Shown here in pieces: positions 40,106 through 50,439 of a stretch of DNA of 64,000 nt; within the stretch, counting starts at the first letter, position 1; the number at the start of each line of letters is the position of its first letter. This stretch comes from Saccharomycopsis fibuligera x Saccharomycopsis cf. fibuligera. Its lineage: Eukaryota; Ascomycota; Saccharomycetes; Ascoideales; Saccharomycopsidaceae. The notes below the pieces were generated by a model. It was not told where the DNA came from. It made no database searches and saw only the letters and a program-made list of their open reading frames with translations. A program made the position numbers and the translations under genes. The stretch spans positions 2,852,001 to 2,916,000 of the forward strand of contig CP012817.1 in assembly GCA_001936135.1 (NCBI GenBank). The letters run 5' to 3'.

Positions 40106-41647
40106 TTACACATTGACCCAGTTAATGTATTTAGCATCATACTCATGTTGCTTAGTTTTTCTGTCCAAAACGTTAGACACCTTCCAATTAACGCCAACCT
40201 TGTTGTGGTATAGGTTGGTAAATCTGCTGATGACCTCTTTTCTAGTTGGTGCATAGTCTCTGTTAGAACCGTCGTCGCCAGTGATGTAATTCTTAATTTC
40301 TGCTTCACTAGGCAAGCCCATATTAAATGGATAGTTTTTGTAAGTGTTGATGTATCTACCATTACTGAAATCTTTCAAATCAGTGTATTTCAAATTAGTG
40401 CCAGTAGAAAACAACGCATAAAGGCTTTGTATTGGAATATCAGCTAAGCTTGTGTATTTCCATTGTGGGTCATTAGTTTTGCTAATCAACTTTTTGCTGA
40501 CACCTTCAACGAAATCATTTGTTTCTGGGTTTAAAAGAATGTTTTGTGCGAGAATCAATTCTTGAGTAATGGCACTCTTGTTGTTAGATCTAGATCCAAT
40601 TTTTAAAAGCTCACTAGCAAGTTTTAATGAAATCAAAGATTTGGAGTTCAATTTGGCAGAAAGCTCTTCGCCAAACTTCTTTAACTCGGCGCTAGTATTA
40701 GCATTTATGATTTCGTCGTTCAAACTCTTCAAAATTTCATCAATAGTTTCATATTTGAAAACCTTGTCAATGAAATTTCTTTGTTCATTGCTAAACTTGA
40801 ACTGATGATCGCTTGCGATTGGGTCAGTGAACTCTTCAATAGCATTATTCACAATAGCATAGTGTTCCTTTATCTTCTCAGAAACCTCTGTGATATCTTT
40901 AAATTGTTCTTCAGAATAAGCATTCAACAATTCATTTTGAGGAATGTTCAATCCACCTAATCTCCTAGTCAACTCTTCCAATCTTTCACTAGGAACATAA
41001 TGAGTAGCGAAACCAGCAATCAAATTGTCCACCCCATACAAGGATTCACCTGTATAAGCCAAAAATTTACCCAAATGGCCGTCAACTCTAGGCAAGAAGA
41101 AACTGGTACCCACATCAGGGAAAAAACCAATTTCCATCTCAGGCATGGCCAAACGAGTATTCTCTGTAGCAATTCTAAATGGAGAATGCACAGACAATCC
41201 AACACCGCCACCCATGGTGATACCGTCCAAATAACTCACCACTGGCTTAGAGTAAGAAGAAAGCAAGTAGTTCAATGAATACTCTTTGTAGAAGAAATCA
41301 AGAGCAGTTTCCGCTTTGCCATCAATAACATCTTTAGCTGCTTGAGCAACATCACCACCAGCACAAAATGATTTCTTGTTACTTGAGTTGATGATGATGA
41401 CATTGGCAAGATTGCTCTTTCCATATTCAAGTAATCTTGGAGTGATTTGGTCAACCATATTACTGGTTAATGAGTTCAACTTTTTTGGTCTGTTTAAAGT
41501 AATTATTCTGGCAGCATTTTCATTCTTAAATAACACTTCATCAGAAGCTGGTGTTGTTGCAGTAGAGTATGATGACTTTAATGACATTGCTGCTGAAGTA
41601 GCAAATCTATTGGTAAATGGTCTTTGGTACTGTAGAACTCTCAACAT
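40106..41647 (-). CDS. EHD3: Ehd3, mitochondrial 3-hydroxyisobutyryl-CoA hydrolase family
   Basis: A 513-residue crotonase-fold protein. HIBCH hydrolyses 3-hydroxyisobutyryl-CoA in valine breakdown; the yeast form also copurifies with the mitochondrial ribosomal small subunit. The first 35 residues (MLRVLQYQRPFTNRFATSAA) are a clear presequence. Crotonase signatures: RIITLNRPKKLNSLT (48-61), the oxyanion-hole segments SFCAGGD (93-99) and DGITMGGGVGLS (141-152), and the HIBCH-type catalytic block AMPEMEIGFFPDVG (167-180), with E170 and D178. The C-terminal helical part is divergent, as in other yeasts. It converges with FPR1. Confidence 0.92.
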   Translation of the reverse strand: MLRVLQYQRPFTNRFATSAAMSLKSSYSTATTPASDEVLFKNENAARIITLNRPKKLNSLTSNMVDQITPRLLEYGKSNLANVIIINSSNKKSFCAGGDVAQAAKDVIDGKAETALDFFYKEYSLNYLLSSYSKPVVSYLDGITMGGGVGLSVHSPFRIATENTRLAMPEMEIGFFPDVGTSFFLPRVDGHLGKFLAYTGESLYGVDNLIAGFATHYVPSERLEELTRRLGGLNIPQNELLNAYSEEQFKDITEVSEKIKEHYAIVNNAIEEFTDPIASDHQFKFSNEQRNFIDKVFKYETIDEILKSLNDEIINANTSAELKKFGEELSAKLNSKSLISLKLASELLKIGSRSNNKSAITQELILAQNILLNPETNDFVEGVSKKLISKTNDPQWKYTSLADIPIQSLYALFSTGTNLKYTDLKDFSNGRYINTYKNYPFNMGLPSEAEIKNYITGDDGSNRDYAPTRKEVISRFTNLYHNKVGVNWKVSNVLDRKTKQHEYDAKYINWVNV

Positions 41648-42294
41648 TTTATATTATTTTCAATATTTAATTATTTCTTTTGTCAATTTTCTGTTGGTTT
41701 GTTTGCAGTCTCCCTAATCTGTGTTTTTCTTTCCTTCAATCCCTGCCTGAGTTTGAAACGAATGATATAATTGTTTCTTTTTTCTTTTACTTTCTGTTTC
41801 TCCTCAATTAAATTTGCGGTTATTCTTTCCGTAATTGGAACTGGTAGGTTGTCAAAGTTGGCGGCTTCGTTTTTTTTTTCTGAACGTTTCAATGATTGTA
41901 GAAAAAATGTGAGAAAAAAATTGTGCAAGCAAACTGCGTGCACGCGCCACATAACCAATATTCCAGCATGCAGTAAAATAATAAAAAGAACAGAAGACAC
42001 AATTCAATGGCCATTTTTGCAACTTACACAACGGTATTTGTATTTATTTATTTTTAAAGCCCTGAATGATACAGTTGAGTATAAAACTTTGAGTATATCA
42101 CATTGAAAATAAAAATTAAAACAATAAAAATAAAACAAATGACCAAAAACAACTATAAAATCATTGAGAATTAAAAGTTTAAAAGAAAAGGAAAAAAGTT
42201 GAAAAGAAAATTAAGAGACCAAAAAAACTAGCTAAAAACAGAATATAATGGAATGATAAAGCATGCAAACATAGAAATAAACAATACAAATAAC
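41648..42294. promoter_or_regulatory. EHD3 upstream / NOG1 downstream spacer
   Basis: 647 bp between two minus-strand genes. Short overlapping frames on both strands have no family features. The left part is the EHD3 promoter; the right part (about 42090-42290), AT-rich with A runs, is the NOG1 3' region. Confidence 0.35.
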
Positions 42295-44211
42295 CTATCT
42301 ATAATCAGTCTTACCAATACCTCTTTTACCAGCAACCAAGTGCTTGGACAAAGTAACTGGTTGATGACGATCACCTTCACCCTTTCTGGCTTGTTTGTTA
42401 CGTTCACGGCGTTGAACCTTAGCCAATTTTTCAGCCTTAGCTCTAGAAACTTCATCAGTAACACCGTCAACGCGCTTATCGCCTTGTTTAAGTGGAACTC
42501 TGCGTCTCTTCTCACCGCTAGATTCGTCCATAACAATATCAGAACCCCTTTCAACGTCTTCAGAACCACTTTGCAATTTTCTTTTACGACCAGCCAATGC
42601 AGTTGTGTCATGACCCAAGGAAATCAAGTGTTTCTCCATATCACTGTAGTTCTTAGTCTGCTTACTACGTGGCATTATACCACGATTCTTCAAAGCTTTT
42701 CTATTTCTGGCAGCATTAATCATCTTCTTTTGCTTGTTACGAATCCACTCGGCTTTTTCTTTGATATCTTCAACGGCTTCATCTTCGATTTCAGAATCAG
42801 AGTCGTAGAAACCTTCTTTTTCTAATCTTTCCTCTTCTTCTTCCAAAGCCTTCAACTTATTTATTATATCAGGATCCAAGAAATCGTAAACATTACGACC
42901 GTTAAGCACTTCTGGCATAATATCATTTTTCCATTCATCATCATCTAACAAGTAGTTGTCTTTCAAATTAACGTTAAAGACACCGGCACCACCATTCTCG
43001 GCTTCTTCATCTCTTGCCAATCTTCTTCTATTTGGATCATTAAGATCAAATTTCTTCAAATATTGCACAGCTTCTGGAATGTATGGTTTACGTTCAACAT
43101 CATCTCTAGCTTGAGGAGTAGCGACGTGAATTTTGTTAAGAATGTTACTGGATTTGGCAACACCTTTCAATTTTTGCTCAATTCTGGCACTCAACAATTT
43201 TTCACAAGCTCTGTTACGAGTAGCCATAACATTTTCAGTATCTTGACAAGAAATTTCAGCAACATCAACACCGCTTTGAGAAGTGATCGATTTGATAAGT
43301 TCTTGACGTTCTTCATCCAAATCTTCTGGTTTTATGATATCGGATTTGTTGAAGACAATCATCACTGACTTGTTAGCAAATAATGGTTTAATAGAGTTAA
43401 ATAACTTAACTTGAGCTTCAATGGAAAAACCACACTGTTCAGACAAATCCATGAAGTACATGATGGTAGATCTTAAATGAGCAATAGCATAGATGGATTG
43501 CATTTCAATATTATTCATATCTTCAACCGGTCTGTCCAATATACCTGGAGTATCAATGGCTTGAAATCTAAGGTATTTGTAATCAAAATGACCAACGTAC
43601 AAAGATTTAGTGGTAAAAGCATATGGTTGCACTTCCACATCAGCCTTGGTGACTGCTCTCAAGAAGGATGATTTACCAACGTTAGGGTATCCACAAATAA
43701 CAACGGTTCTGGTATTTGGGTCAATAGAAGGTAAACGACCCAAATGTTGTCTAACTTGCTCCAAATAGATTAAAGGATCTTTCAATTTCTTGGTAATGGT
43801 GGCCATTCTACCCAATGCAGCTCTTTTCAACTGTTTACATTGGAATAAGGATTGACCAAATTTCAACAATCTAACATAATCTCTAGAAACTTGTTCAATC
43901 AAAGTTTTGGCTCTAGAAATAGCAGCCAAAGAAACTTTATAGTGATTTTTTTCATATAAAGTGTCCATCAAATCACGATGAAATGGATGAACTTCGTCAA
44001 TCTTTGGAAACCCAGACAACACATCATCGAACTTTTCAATAAAACCTTCAGCAGTGAACTTGACTTTTCTCATATAAAATGATCTAATACGGGTCATAGC
44101 AAAACCCGGTCTAATAACCGTTGGGGTTTTACGTTGGGTTCTGTTAAGAACAATATCCAATAAGTCCCCCGAATTAGGGACGGTAGCGATGTCTTTCCAA
44201 CTAAGCTGCAT
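42295..44211 (-). CDS. NOG1: Nog1, nucleolar GTPase for 60S ribosome assembly
   Basis: A 638-residue Obg-type GTPase that binds pre-60S particles and is released late in maturation. The ATG at 44211 yields MQLSWKDIATVP, the conserved start; the upstream 14 codons open only with TTG. N-terminal helical bundle 1-168 (RPGFAMTRIRSFYMRKVKFT, HPFHRDLMDTLYEKNHYK). G1 GYPNVGKS (174-181), G3 DTPG (220-223) and G4 NKSD (288-291). Conserved tail ENGGAGVFNVNLKDNYLLDDDEWKND, a charged helical region, and the family's terminal SKHLVAGKRGIGKTDYR. A very strong match along the whole length. Divergent from the unknown gene at 44882. Confidence 0.97.
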   Translation of the reverse strand: MQLSWKDIATVPNSGDLLDIVLNRTQRKTPTVIRPGFAMTRIRSFYMRKVKFTAEGFIEKFDDVLSGFPKIDEVHPFHRDLMDTLYEKNHYKVSLAAISRAKTLIEQVSRDYVRLLKFGQSLFQCKQLKRAALGRMATITKKLKDPLIYLEQVRQHLGRLPSIDPNTRTVVICGYPNVGKSSFLRAVTKADVEVQPYAFTTKSLYVGHFDYKYLRFQAIDTPGILDRPVEDMNNIEMQSIYAIAHLRSTIMYFMDLSEQCGFSIEAQVKLFNSIKPLFANKSVMIVFNKSDIIKPEDLDEERQELIKSITSQSGVDVAEISCQDTENVMATRNRACEKLLSARIEQKLKGVAKSSNILNKIHVATPQARDDVERKPYIPEAVQYLKKFDLNDPNRRRLARDEEAENGGAGVFNVNLKDNYLLDDDEWKNDIMPEVLNGRNVYDFLDPDIINKLKALEEEEERLEKEGFYDSDSEIEDEAVEDIKEKAEWIRNKQKKMINAARNRKALKNRGIMPRSKQTKNYSDMEKHLISLGHDTTALAGRKRKLQSGSEDVERGSDIVMDESSGEKRRRVPLKQGDKRVDGVTDEVSRAKAEKLAKVQRRERNKQARKGEGDRHQPVTLSKHLVAGKRGIGKTDYR

Positions 44212-44881
44212 CTTTATATTATTTTGTATTTGATTTCTCTTTTCTTTATGCAAATGGCACTATACTGCTTGATCCTGAAACAAAAATAAAATATCACTTG
44301 TTCAAGCAGGAAGTGAGAAAGCTGGAGAAGTATTAGAGCTTTGGAACAAAGGTAAAAAGGAGAATAAAAAATAGCAGCTCTTCCTCTAGTACTCTTCTGT
44401 ACAGAATAAAAAAAAAAAAAATTTTTCCTATGCTCCACTGCTAGGAGAAACAGAAAAAAGTAAAACAGTAAAAAAAACTTTTTCCCTCGGGTAACTCATC
44501 TCATCTGCATTGTGCAGATATTATGCTGTGCTGTGCATTACTATACATAGTAATACTGTCTACGGCTGGCAGCCGCTTTTTGTGGAGGTTGAAAGATAAG
44601 GCAACAGCAGGGGAGCCATTGAGAAGGAAGTGTCTGTGGTTAGTGAATAGTACCTCGTATAGATGGCTTTAGAAGAGATGTGTGAAGTGGGTCTGGATTG
44701 TGTCCGGGTTTTTGTAGATAGAGGCCTAAATATCCGAACATACTTCTCCAAAGTGCCCTCACCAACTATTTAAGTGCTAATTATTCACATACAGTCTATC
44801 AACTTCGAACCAAGACTTTGCTAAATACAAACACTTAAGTAGTGTTTATACAAACAAATAACAGAAAAAAAAATTTGCAGC
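44212..44881. promoter_or_regulatory. NOG1 divergent promoter with RRPE and PAC-like motifs
   Basis: A 670-bp divergent spacer. An RRPE-like AAAAATTTTT occurs at 44417-44426, and two overlapping PAC-like CTCATC hexamers occur at 44495-44505, about 210-290 bp from the NOG1 ATG. This is the ribosome-biogenesis promoter signature, seen also upstream of DIM1. No gene inside. Confidence 0.55.
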
Positions 44882-45448
44882 ATGACCAGCCAATTCGAAT
44901 CAGATACACAAGAAGATGATGAATGGTTCAAAGAGGTTGTTCGCAACTTAACTGCAGCTGGTACCGGGCGGGGATTTTTGAGGGACAATAATAGTAACAT
45001 AACTCAAAGACGAATTTTCTTCAGACCGAAGAGCAAGTCAGGAGCAACGAACTCATTAGTACAATTACCTGTCAAGGCAGTGCCTACGCAAAATTTTGAA
45101 CAGCATTCTCAAGGCAGCGAGTTTGCGTTGTCGCCGGACGCAGAAGTTTCCTTACAGACATACAGCTATTTTGAGCCGCCCTTAGACTATCCCAGCGTTA
45201 GTGGTAGCGGTTACAGCAGTGAAAAAGAACTCACCAACAACACAACAAATATAGAAAATCCAACTTCTAGCTTTGAGCTTCAAAATAATTTACAGAATGG
45301 CACGCCTGCTGAACCAATGAATAATGTTGCTAATTTTGTTCAACCCACACAGGGAAAGAGAAAATTCTCAGGTGGTAACGATGGCGGTGAGACCAAGCAC
45401 AGGCGAATAGACAGTTTGGGAACAGGATCCTCTATAAGCACAGATTAG
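44882..45448 (+). CDS. Unrecognised hydrophilic protein
   Basis: A 188-residue protein without signal peptide or membrane segment. The N-terminus is acidic with a short amphipathic stretch (DDEWFKEVVRNLTAAGTGRGFL). A basic patch (QRRIFFRPKSKSG) follows, then a Ser/Asn/Gln-rich, probably disordered region. Near the end GKRKFSGGNDGGETKHRRID looks like a nuclear localisation signal. The ATG has an A-rich leader typical of expressed yeast genes, and the frame is the only long one here. I do not recognise a family; a nuclear role is a guess from the basic cluster. Confidence 0.55.
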   Translation: MTSQFESDTQEDDEWFKEVVRNLTAAGTGRGFLRDNNSNITQRRIFFRPKSKSGATNSLVQLPVKAVPTQNFEQHSQGSEFALSPDAEVSLQTYSYFEPPLDYPSVSGSGYSSEKELTNNTTNIENPTSSFELQNNLQNGTPAEPMNNVANFVQPTQGKRKFSGGNDGGETKHRRIDSLGTGSSISTD

Positions 45449-46164
45449 TTTGATGGTTTAGATATCAATTCTGTTTTTGTGTTTCAGTTTAGAAAAAAAA
45501 AATATGTATTGAAGCGTTTAATAAAAATGCTCATGGAAAAGAAATACATGATCTTTGGACGTTGAACTTTGTAATTTAACACGAGTGTTCTTCTACTAAT
45601 TAGTAATTTTGCCGTTTATAAGTAGCAAAAAAAAACTAAGTTTAGCGGCTAAACGTTCATATAATGCTTACAGGTCAGGCAAGATACTTGGTTATCCAAT
45701 TTATGTTGTTCAATGGCTTTCAAGGGAGGAGAGACATAGCGTACTGCATTACCGCTTCAAGGGTAATCACTATGAAAAAAAAGGATGGACAAACAAAAAC
45801 TTCTGAATTCCACAGTCAGTACTCAGACTAACAAACTAACTATATTTATGCTTTGATTATTTATGTCGACAATCTATTTTAAATTACGTGATATTTTCTA
45901 TAAGTTACCTCTGAATATATTGCCAGGCAACAGAACATTTTAGCTCGTATTGGAGTGCGAGCACGTGATATACGCCAGAGAAAAAGAAAAATTGGCGGCG
46001 CCGCTGCCAGTCAGCGCAGATTGATTGATTGATTGATTAATAGATGGATTGATAAACACCCGCTATACAGACAAACCATCTCGCTTTGCATCATTGGTGG
46101 TTTGGTTAATCGGCAGCTTTGGAATATTTTCAAAGAATACACATACTTTTTGACAGTCTTAATA
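45449..46164. promoter_or_regulatory. VPS24 upstream region
   Basis: 716 bp between two plus-strand genes. It holds a 65-codon open frame from a TTG at 45609 (see findings), a GCACGTGATATA E-box at 45961-45972, and (TGAT)n repeats at about 46020-46040. No gene can be supported with confidence. Confidence 0.4.
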
Positions 46165-46929
46165 ATGGATTTTATCAAGAAGAAGATATGGGGTCCGGAC
46201 CCTAAGGAGCAGGTAAGTGAATTGTTATTATACTGCATCTCTAGCATAGTAACATATCAAAGCTAACGCACATAGATGAGAAAATGTAACTCACTTTTGA
46301 GAAGGAATAAGAACCAACTAGACAGAAGCATCAATAGCATGAATCCGCTAATAAAAAAAACCGAGGGGTTGATAAAGCAATCAGTGAAGAAGAATGATTT
46401 AAAATCTGCCAAATTGTACGCTCGTGAGCTTATCAACATCAAGCGGCAAAAAGCCCGGCTTGTTACTTCAAAAGCACATTTGGATTCTATTACTATGCAA
46501 ATTAACGAATCTTTCACGATGCTTAAGCTCCAGGGCAAGATCAATTCTACTGCGGGAATAATGAGAGAGGTCAACATGTTGATTAAATTGCCCGAACTAA
46601 CGGGAACAATGAACCAATTACAACAAGAACTCATGAAGAGCGGTATAATTAATGAAATGATTGAAGATACAGTGGATGGATTTGCCGAAGCGGATGATAT
46701 TGAGGAAGAAGAAGCAGATGAAGAAATCAACAAGATTATTACTGATGTGACTAACGTCAAACTTGATCAGATTGGTGAAGTGCCTCAGGACGTGGAAACT
46801 CATATCGAGCTGCCTATACAGGAGGAAGATGTGCAGAAACAAGAAGAATTGGCAACTGAAGGAGGAATCATGGATAATGATGATACATTGAATGAAATGA
46901 GGGAAAGGCTCAAGGCGTTGCAAGGGTAA
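46165..46929 (+). CDS. VPS24: Vps24, ESCRT-III subunit (CHMP3 family)
   Basis: Two exons: 46165-46212 and 46276-46929, giving 233 residues. The 63-bp intron has a GTAAGT donor, GCTAAC branch site (46262-46267) and TAG acceptor at 46273-46275. Exon 1 codes MDFIKKKIWGPDPKEQ, almost identical to the start of S. cerevisiae Vps24; exon 2 begins at an ATG codon that is internal, not the start. ESCRT-III Vps24 caps Snf7 filaments and recruits Vps2 in endosomal sorting. The basic helix 1-2 (LIKQSVKKNDLKSAKLYARELINIKRQKARL) and the family's AGIMREVNMLIKLPEL and LMKSGIINEMIEDT segments are present. The C-terminal MIM1-like motif NEMRERLKALQG binds the Vps4 MIT domain in homologues. Confidence 0.95.
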
Positions 46930-46957
46930 TTTATTTATTTATTTATTTTTATTTTTA

Positions 46958-47011
<54 letters not shown>

Positions 47012-47323
47012 CTTTCCTCTTCTCTCGCCTCAGTAGAAGGATCTGATTGTGCATTCCATTTTTTTCTGTGTTTATTAATACGCGTTTAAAACTTGCGATG
47101 ATTCTAGACATATAAATGCGTATCAGAAACAACCAATATTCTACAGAATACTGATGTATGGAACTACAAAAATCGTAAACAACACATAACATTGCCGTAA
47201 CAGAAACAATTATGAGAAAATATCAAGGCCATAAAGAGAGTAAAAGAGAAAAGCAGATAGTATAAAAAAGAGACGAAGCCATGCTAATATAATCTGCAAC
47301 AGCGGCTAGAATTAACGGTGCAT
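46930..47323. repeat. Convergent spacer with T-rich microsatellite and 41-T run
   Basis: A 394-bp spacer between converging VPS24 and the POX18-like gene. Directly after the VPS24 stop come (TTTA)n repeats and then poly-T, including an uninterrupted run of 41 T (46971-47011). Such a run is a likely assembly or sequencing weak point and, in RNA of the minus gene, a poly-A tract. The rest (47030-47323) is plain 3' flank. Confidence 0.8.
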
Positions 47324-47710
47324 TCAAAGCTTTGCTTTTGGAGAATTCTTGAAAATTGATTCAACTTCAGCAGCTTTGGCAACATCACCTCTAAGCTTCA
47401 ATCTACCGGACAAAAACAATGTTTGGGCGCTAGCTTTACCAGTGATCAATTTTTTCAAATTGATATCAGTAGTGAGGATCTGTGCATCGTGATCTTTAAC
47501 ATTATCTTGAGAAATAGCAGTGACTGTGCCTTTGTTTTTCAAGTCAAGTAACCATGCTTGCTGGTTTCCCTGTTTGTTTTTGATGTTGAAGACAATTGCG
47601 CCCTTGATCTTATCGATGGATTTTTGACGGAATTCAGCATCGGACAGAAGCTGGTCGTTGATTTGGCTGAGCAACTCAGATGACTTGAACCCTTCAACTT
47701 TGATAGACAT
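47324..47710 (-). CDS. POX18: Peroxisomal SCP2-domain protein (Pox18-type)
   Basis: A 128-residue sterol-carrier-protein-2 domain protein. The ATG at 47710 is chosen because MSIKVEGFKSSELLSQIN is the start of the Candida oleate-inducible peroxisomal protein family (PXP-18/POX18); upstream codons open only with a non-ATG. Features: IKGAIVFNIKNKQGNQQAWLLDL (beta-sheet core), DAQILTTDINLKKLITGK and LSGRLKLRGDVAKA, the lipid-binding end. The C-terminal AKL is a peroxisomal targeting signal type 1. The family binds lipids/acyl-CoAs and protects acyl-CoA oxidase; expression is usually induced by fatty acids, but no oleate-response element was identified here. Confidence 0.9.
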   Translation of the reverse strand: MSIKVEGFKSSELLSQINDQLLSDAEFRQKSIDKIKGAIVFNIKNKQGNQQAWLLDLKNKGTVTAISQDNVKDHDAQILTTDINLKKLITGKASAQTLFLSGRLKLRGDVAKAAEVESIFKNSPKAKL

Positions 47711-48610
47711 GGTGTGCATAAATAACAAAATGAAGAATTTTAATACTTTAGGGTTATGCTGTGATTAAACAAATTTGATAGCGATCTGGGCTTCATTAGG
47801 TCTTACACAACCAGGGGAGAGAAAACGCCCTCTTTTTATATATACTGGCAATACGGAGAAGCGTCGGTTGTCCTTAGAATCGATTGTCTGTTGCTGCGCG
47901 GTGCGGTGTTAGTGCTGTAGCAGTGGAAGAAAAAGAGGACGTTTTCTCGGAAGGCGGGGCACTTGTATCTGCATGTGATTGACAGCTCATCCAGTCAGGT
48001 GATGCGTCATATGACCCTAGTTTACCGTTGTGCCATCTTCCGTAATCAGAAAGACAGCGTTGCCATTTCTTGGGTCCAAATCTCGATCGGGACATATTTG
48101 GTTAAGAGGAAGGAAGACCCAAAGCTTTTACTTGTTTCCCTCTGCTTTCACTCGCTGTTTATCTAGACCATTCTCTCTTTTTCTTGTTTTTACTTGAAAA
48201 GCTCAGTGCAGTGACATGCATTTCGCACTTCCTTTCAAAACGGCAAGTCCACGCTCCCCAGGTCCAGCATCCCAAAAGTTTGTCTATATAAAATCTCTTC
48301 GACAAGTTGTAAGGGAACCAAAGATGACGATTGTGAACTTGTGGATCTTGTTACACATACACGACTGCACTAGAAAAGAAGCAGGTACTGTAACGGCTTG
48401 CCCATTTGTAGTTGGTAATAATCGCAGCAAGCCTATGATCGCCTAGCAGCTGCAAAACAAAGTCGTGAGCCTGAGTAATTATTTTCAATGTACCATGCTT
48501 GCGCCGCCCGCTCAAGAGCTAACACGCTCTGATAAAGGTTTGTTCGTTTGGGCTACAAAGTAGTCACCTTTGCATTGACGTCGTTCGACTAGCGGTGGCG
48601 GTGGCGGTGG

Positions 48611-48645
<35 letters not shown>

Positions 48646-49361
48646 ATTGGCGAATAGACTGGTTCAATGGAATTACAGTTAGCGCTGGTAATTGCACTAC
48701 ATGTACCTTACGTTGATAACAAGGGAAAGCTATACCAAAGCTTAATACAGGGGGCTTCGGAGGAAGTGGTAAGCATGCAACTCTAAAAACTATTGAATGA
48801 AACAACCGCAATTTAATTTACTGACCAACGTTAGCCCTGTTGTTACTGCAGCACTTGAACAGTCCGTTCCTCCTCCTGTCTGCTTGTATAAACGCACTAG
48901 CGGGCCTGCCGCACATATTAGCCCTTAAAATATCAAAAAAAGAAATACGGTAAAGCACGTGATCGTTTTGAGGGCTACTAGACATCACCGTCACTGTGGT
49001 CATGTGGTGTCACAAACTTCTTTGGAGGTTGTGAAGCCCCGTGTCTATTTACCCTACTCTACCATAATCTCATTGGCGGATTGGCAAGTGGCGGCGGCCA
49101 CAGGCTGCTAACGCCCACACTGCACTGTGTAGCACCCCAGCGAGCTCCTCTGGCGCTCGTTCTCTCACTGTGTGGCTCTCCCACTCTGCCTACTCTCGCT
49201 CTCCCAGTATCCCGCTGCTGCTGCCGCCGGCCGTTGTGCCAGTGTGTGAGCGAAAAAAAAACGAAAAAAAGTAGTATGAAAAAATAACACTGCTCTTTTT
49301 TTTCCTCCTCTCTTTTGTTTGAGGAAAGACAGCAACGAATAACAAAGACATAATATACCAA
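47711..49361. promoter_or_regulatory. Long intergenic region upstream of POX18-like gene and RPS25
   Basis: 1.65 kb with the POX18-like promoter on the left and the RPS25 promoter on the right. Small frames on both strands have no recognisable features. A GGTGGC/GATGAT microsatellite lies at 48594-48641. A CACGTG E-box at 48956-48961 and the pyrimidine/GC-rich block 49085-49255 probably belong to the RPS25 promoter, since Cbf1-type sites are common at Candida ribosomal protein genes. Confidence 0.45.
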
Positions 49362-50114
49362 GTAAGTAGAAATTTATCATGAAGAAACTATGGAAATTAT
49401 GATATGGAAGAACCATATAAGAGTTAGAAAAAGGGACGAGTGCATCATCATCGTTGCAATTAAAAAGCAAACATGAATGAATCAGTATAATCATCAGCAA
49501 GATCAACATCAATATTGCTGTTTTCAGGATTATCACCATCACTGAAGTATTTGACTTCAAAGATATCATAAAAACAAAAACATGGAGCAACCAGCATTAT
49601 TGGCTCAAAAAACCTCTAATCCATATGGAACATCAACTTTTTGTGAGTAGTTAGCTCTATTGGGTAGCAGTAACTGCCATCTGCATTCACTATTTGACAA
49701 AAGAACGCAGTTCGAGGGGCGATCAAAATAAAAAATTACACTGCCAGTGTGTATCCCATGAATTAAGAAGAGACCTCGCTTGAAATGGGAGCATTGTTCT
49801 AATCTTCAAAACTATGCTATTCCAGCAGAGTGTGAAGCCAACATCACAATTTTTTTCAAGAAAATCATACGAAATCTCACGATATACCAAGATATTCGAA
49901 TATAAGTGTTTGCCAATAGTTGATATGCATGGTATATCATGGGATAAAACTTGAAAAGCAGTTTTTGAATGAAGATAAAGCACACAAAGCCACGTTTTTT
50001 ACACATTTTTCCAAGCAATGATGGTGGTCTTGTAACCTCTTTTTCTGTTAAAATCGTAAACCATAGCAGCAGCATTTTCAATGTTTCAGAAGACAAACTA
50101 ACAATATTTTTTAG
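49362..50114 (+). other. Probable 5'UTR intron of RPS25
   Basis: GTAAGTAG at 49362 is a good donor. Just before the RPS25 ATG come AACTAAC (50096-50102), a T run and TTAG (50111-50114), a good branch site and acceptor, with the ATG two bases after the acceptor. This gives a 753-bp intron in the leader. Long leader introns occur in Candida ribosomal protein genes. The donor choice is tentative; a GTGAGT near 49640 is an alternative. No clear box C/D or H/ACA snoRNA was seen inside. Confidence 0.5.
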
Positions 50115-50115
50115 T

Positions 50116-50439
50116 ATGCCTCCAAAGGTTCAATTATCCAAAGCTGCCAAAGCCGCCGCCGCCATGGCCGGTGGTAAGAAGTCCAAGAAGAAGTGGTCCA
50201 AGAAGTCCGTCAAGGACAAGGCCCAACACTTGGTTGTCCTTGACCAAGAGAAATACGACCGTATTTTGAAGGAAGTTCCAACCTACAGATACGTTTCTGT
50301 TTCCGTTTTGGTTGACAGATTAAAGGTTAACGGTTCTTTGGCTAGAGTTGCTATTTCCCACTTGGAAAAAGAAGGTCTTATTAAGAGAGTCTCTAGACAC
50401 TCTTCTCAATTGATCTACACCAGAGCTACTGCTGAGTAA
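50116..50439 (+). CDS. RPS25: 40S ribosomal protein eS25
   Basis: A 107-residue cytosolic small-subunit ribosomal protein, near tRNA/IRES contact sites of the 40S head. [30 protein letters not shown] is the basic N-terminal tail, followed by the winged-helix domain with [26 protein letters not shown] and [21 protein letters not shown]. The frame is open upstream to 49969 but the family start and the splice acceptor immediately before it fix the ATG at 50116. Leucine is coded by TTG, TTA or CTT only, with no CTG, as expected of a highly expressed CTG-clade gene. Confidence 0.96.
   Translation: MPPKVQLSKAAKAAAAMAGGKKSKKKWSKKSVKDKAQHLVVLDQEKYDRILKEVPTYRYVSVSVLVDRLKVNGSLARVAISHLEKEGLIKRVSRHSSQLIYTRATAE

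Noticed and set aside
44797-44815. GGTTCGAAG on the minus strand, resembling a tRNA B box
   Set aside because: No A box, acceptor stem or cloverleaf can be drawn around it.
48216-48446. 76-codon ORF upstream of RPS25
   Set aside because: No family features, no clear leader; composition is compatible with chance.
48667-48950. Possible two-exon gene: 34 codons from ATG 48667, GTAAGC donor at 48769, acceptor at 48851, then 33 codons
   Set aside because: The donor and branch site (TACTGAC) are poor, the product resembles no family, and the region is a probable promoter.
49362-50114. Intronic snoRNA in the RPS25 leader
   Set aside because: AATGATGG near 50018 is only a partial C box and no paired D box with flanking stem was found.
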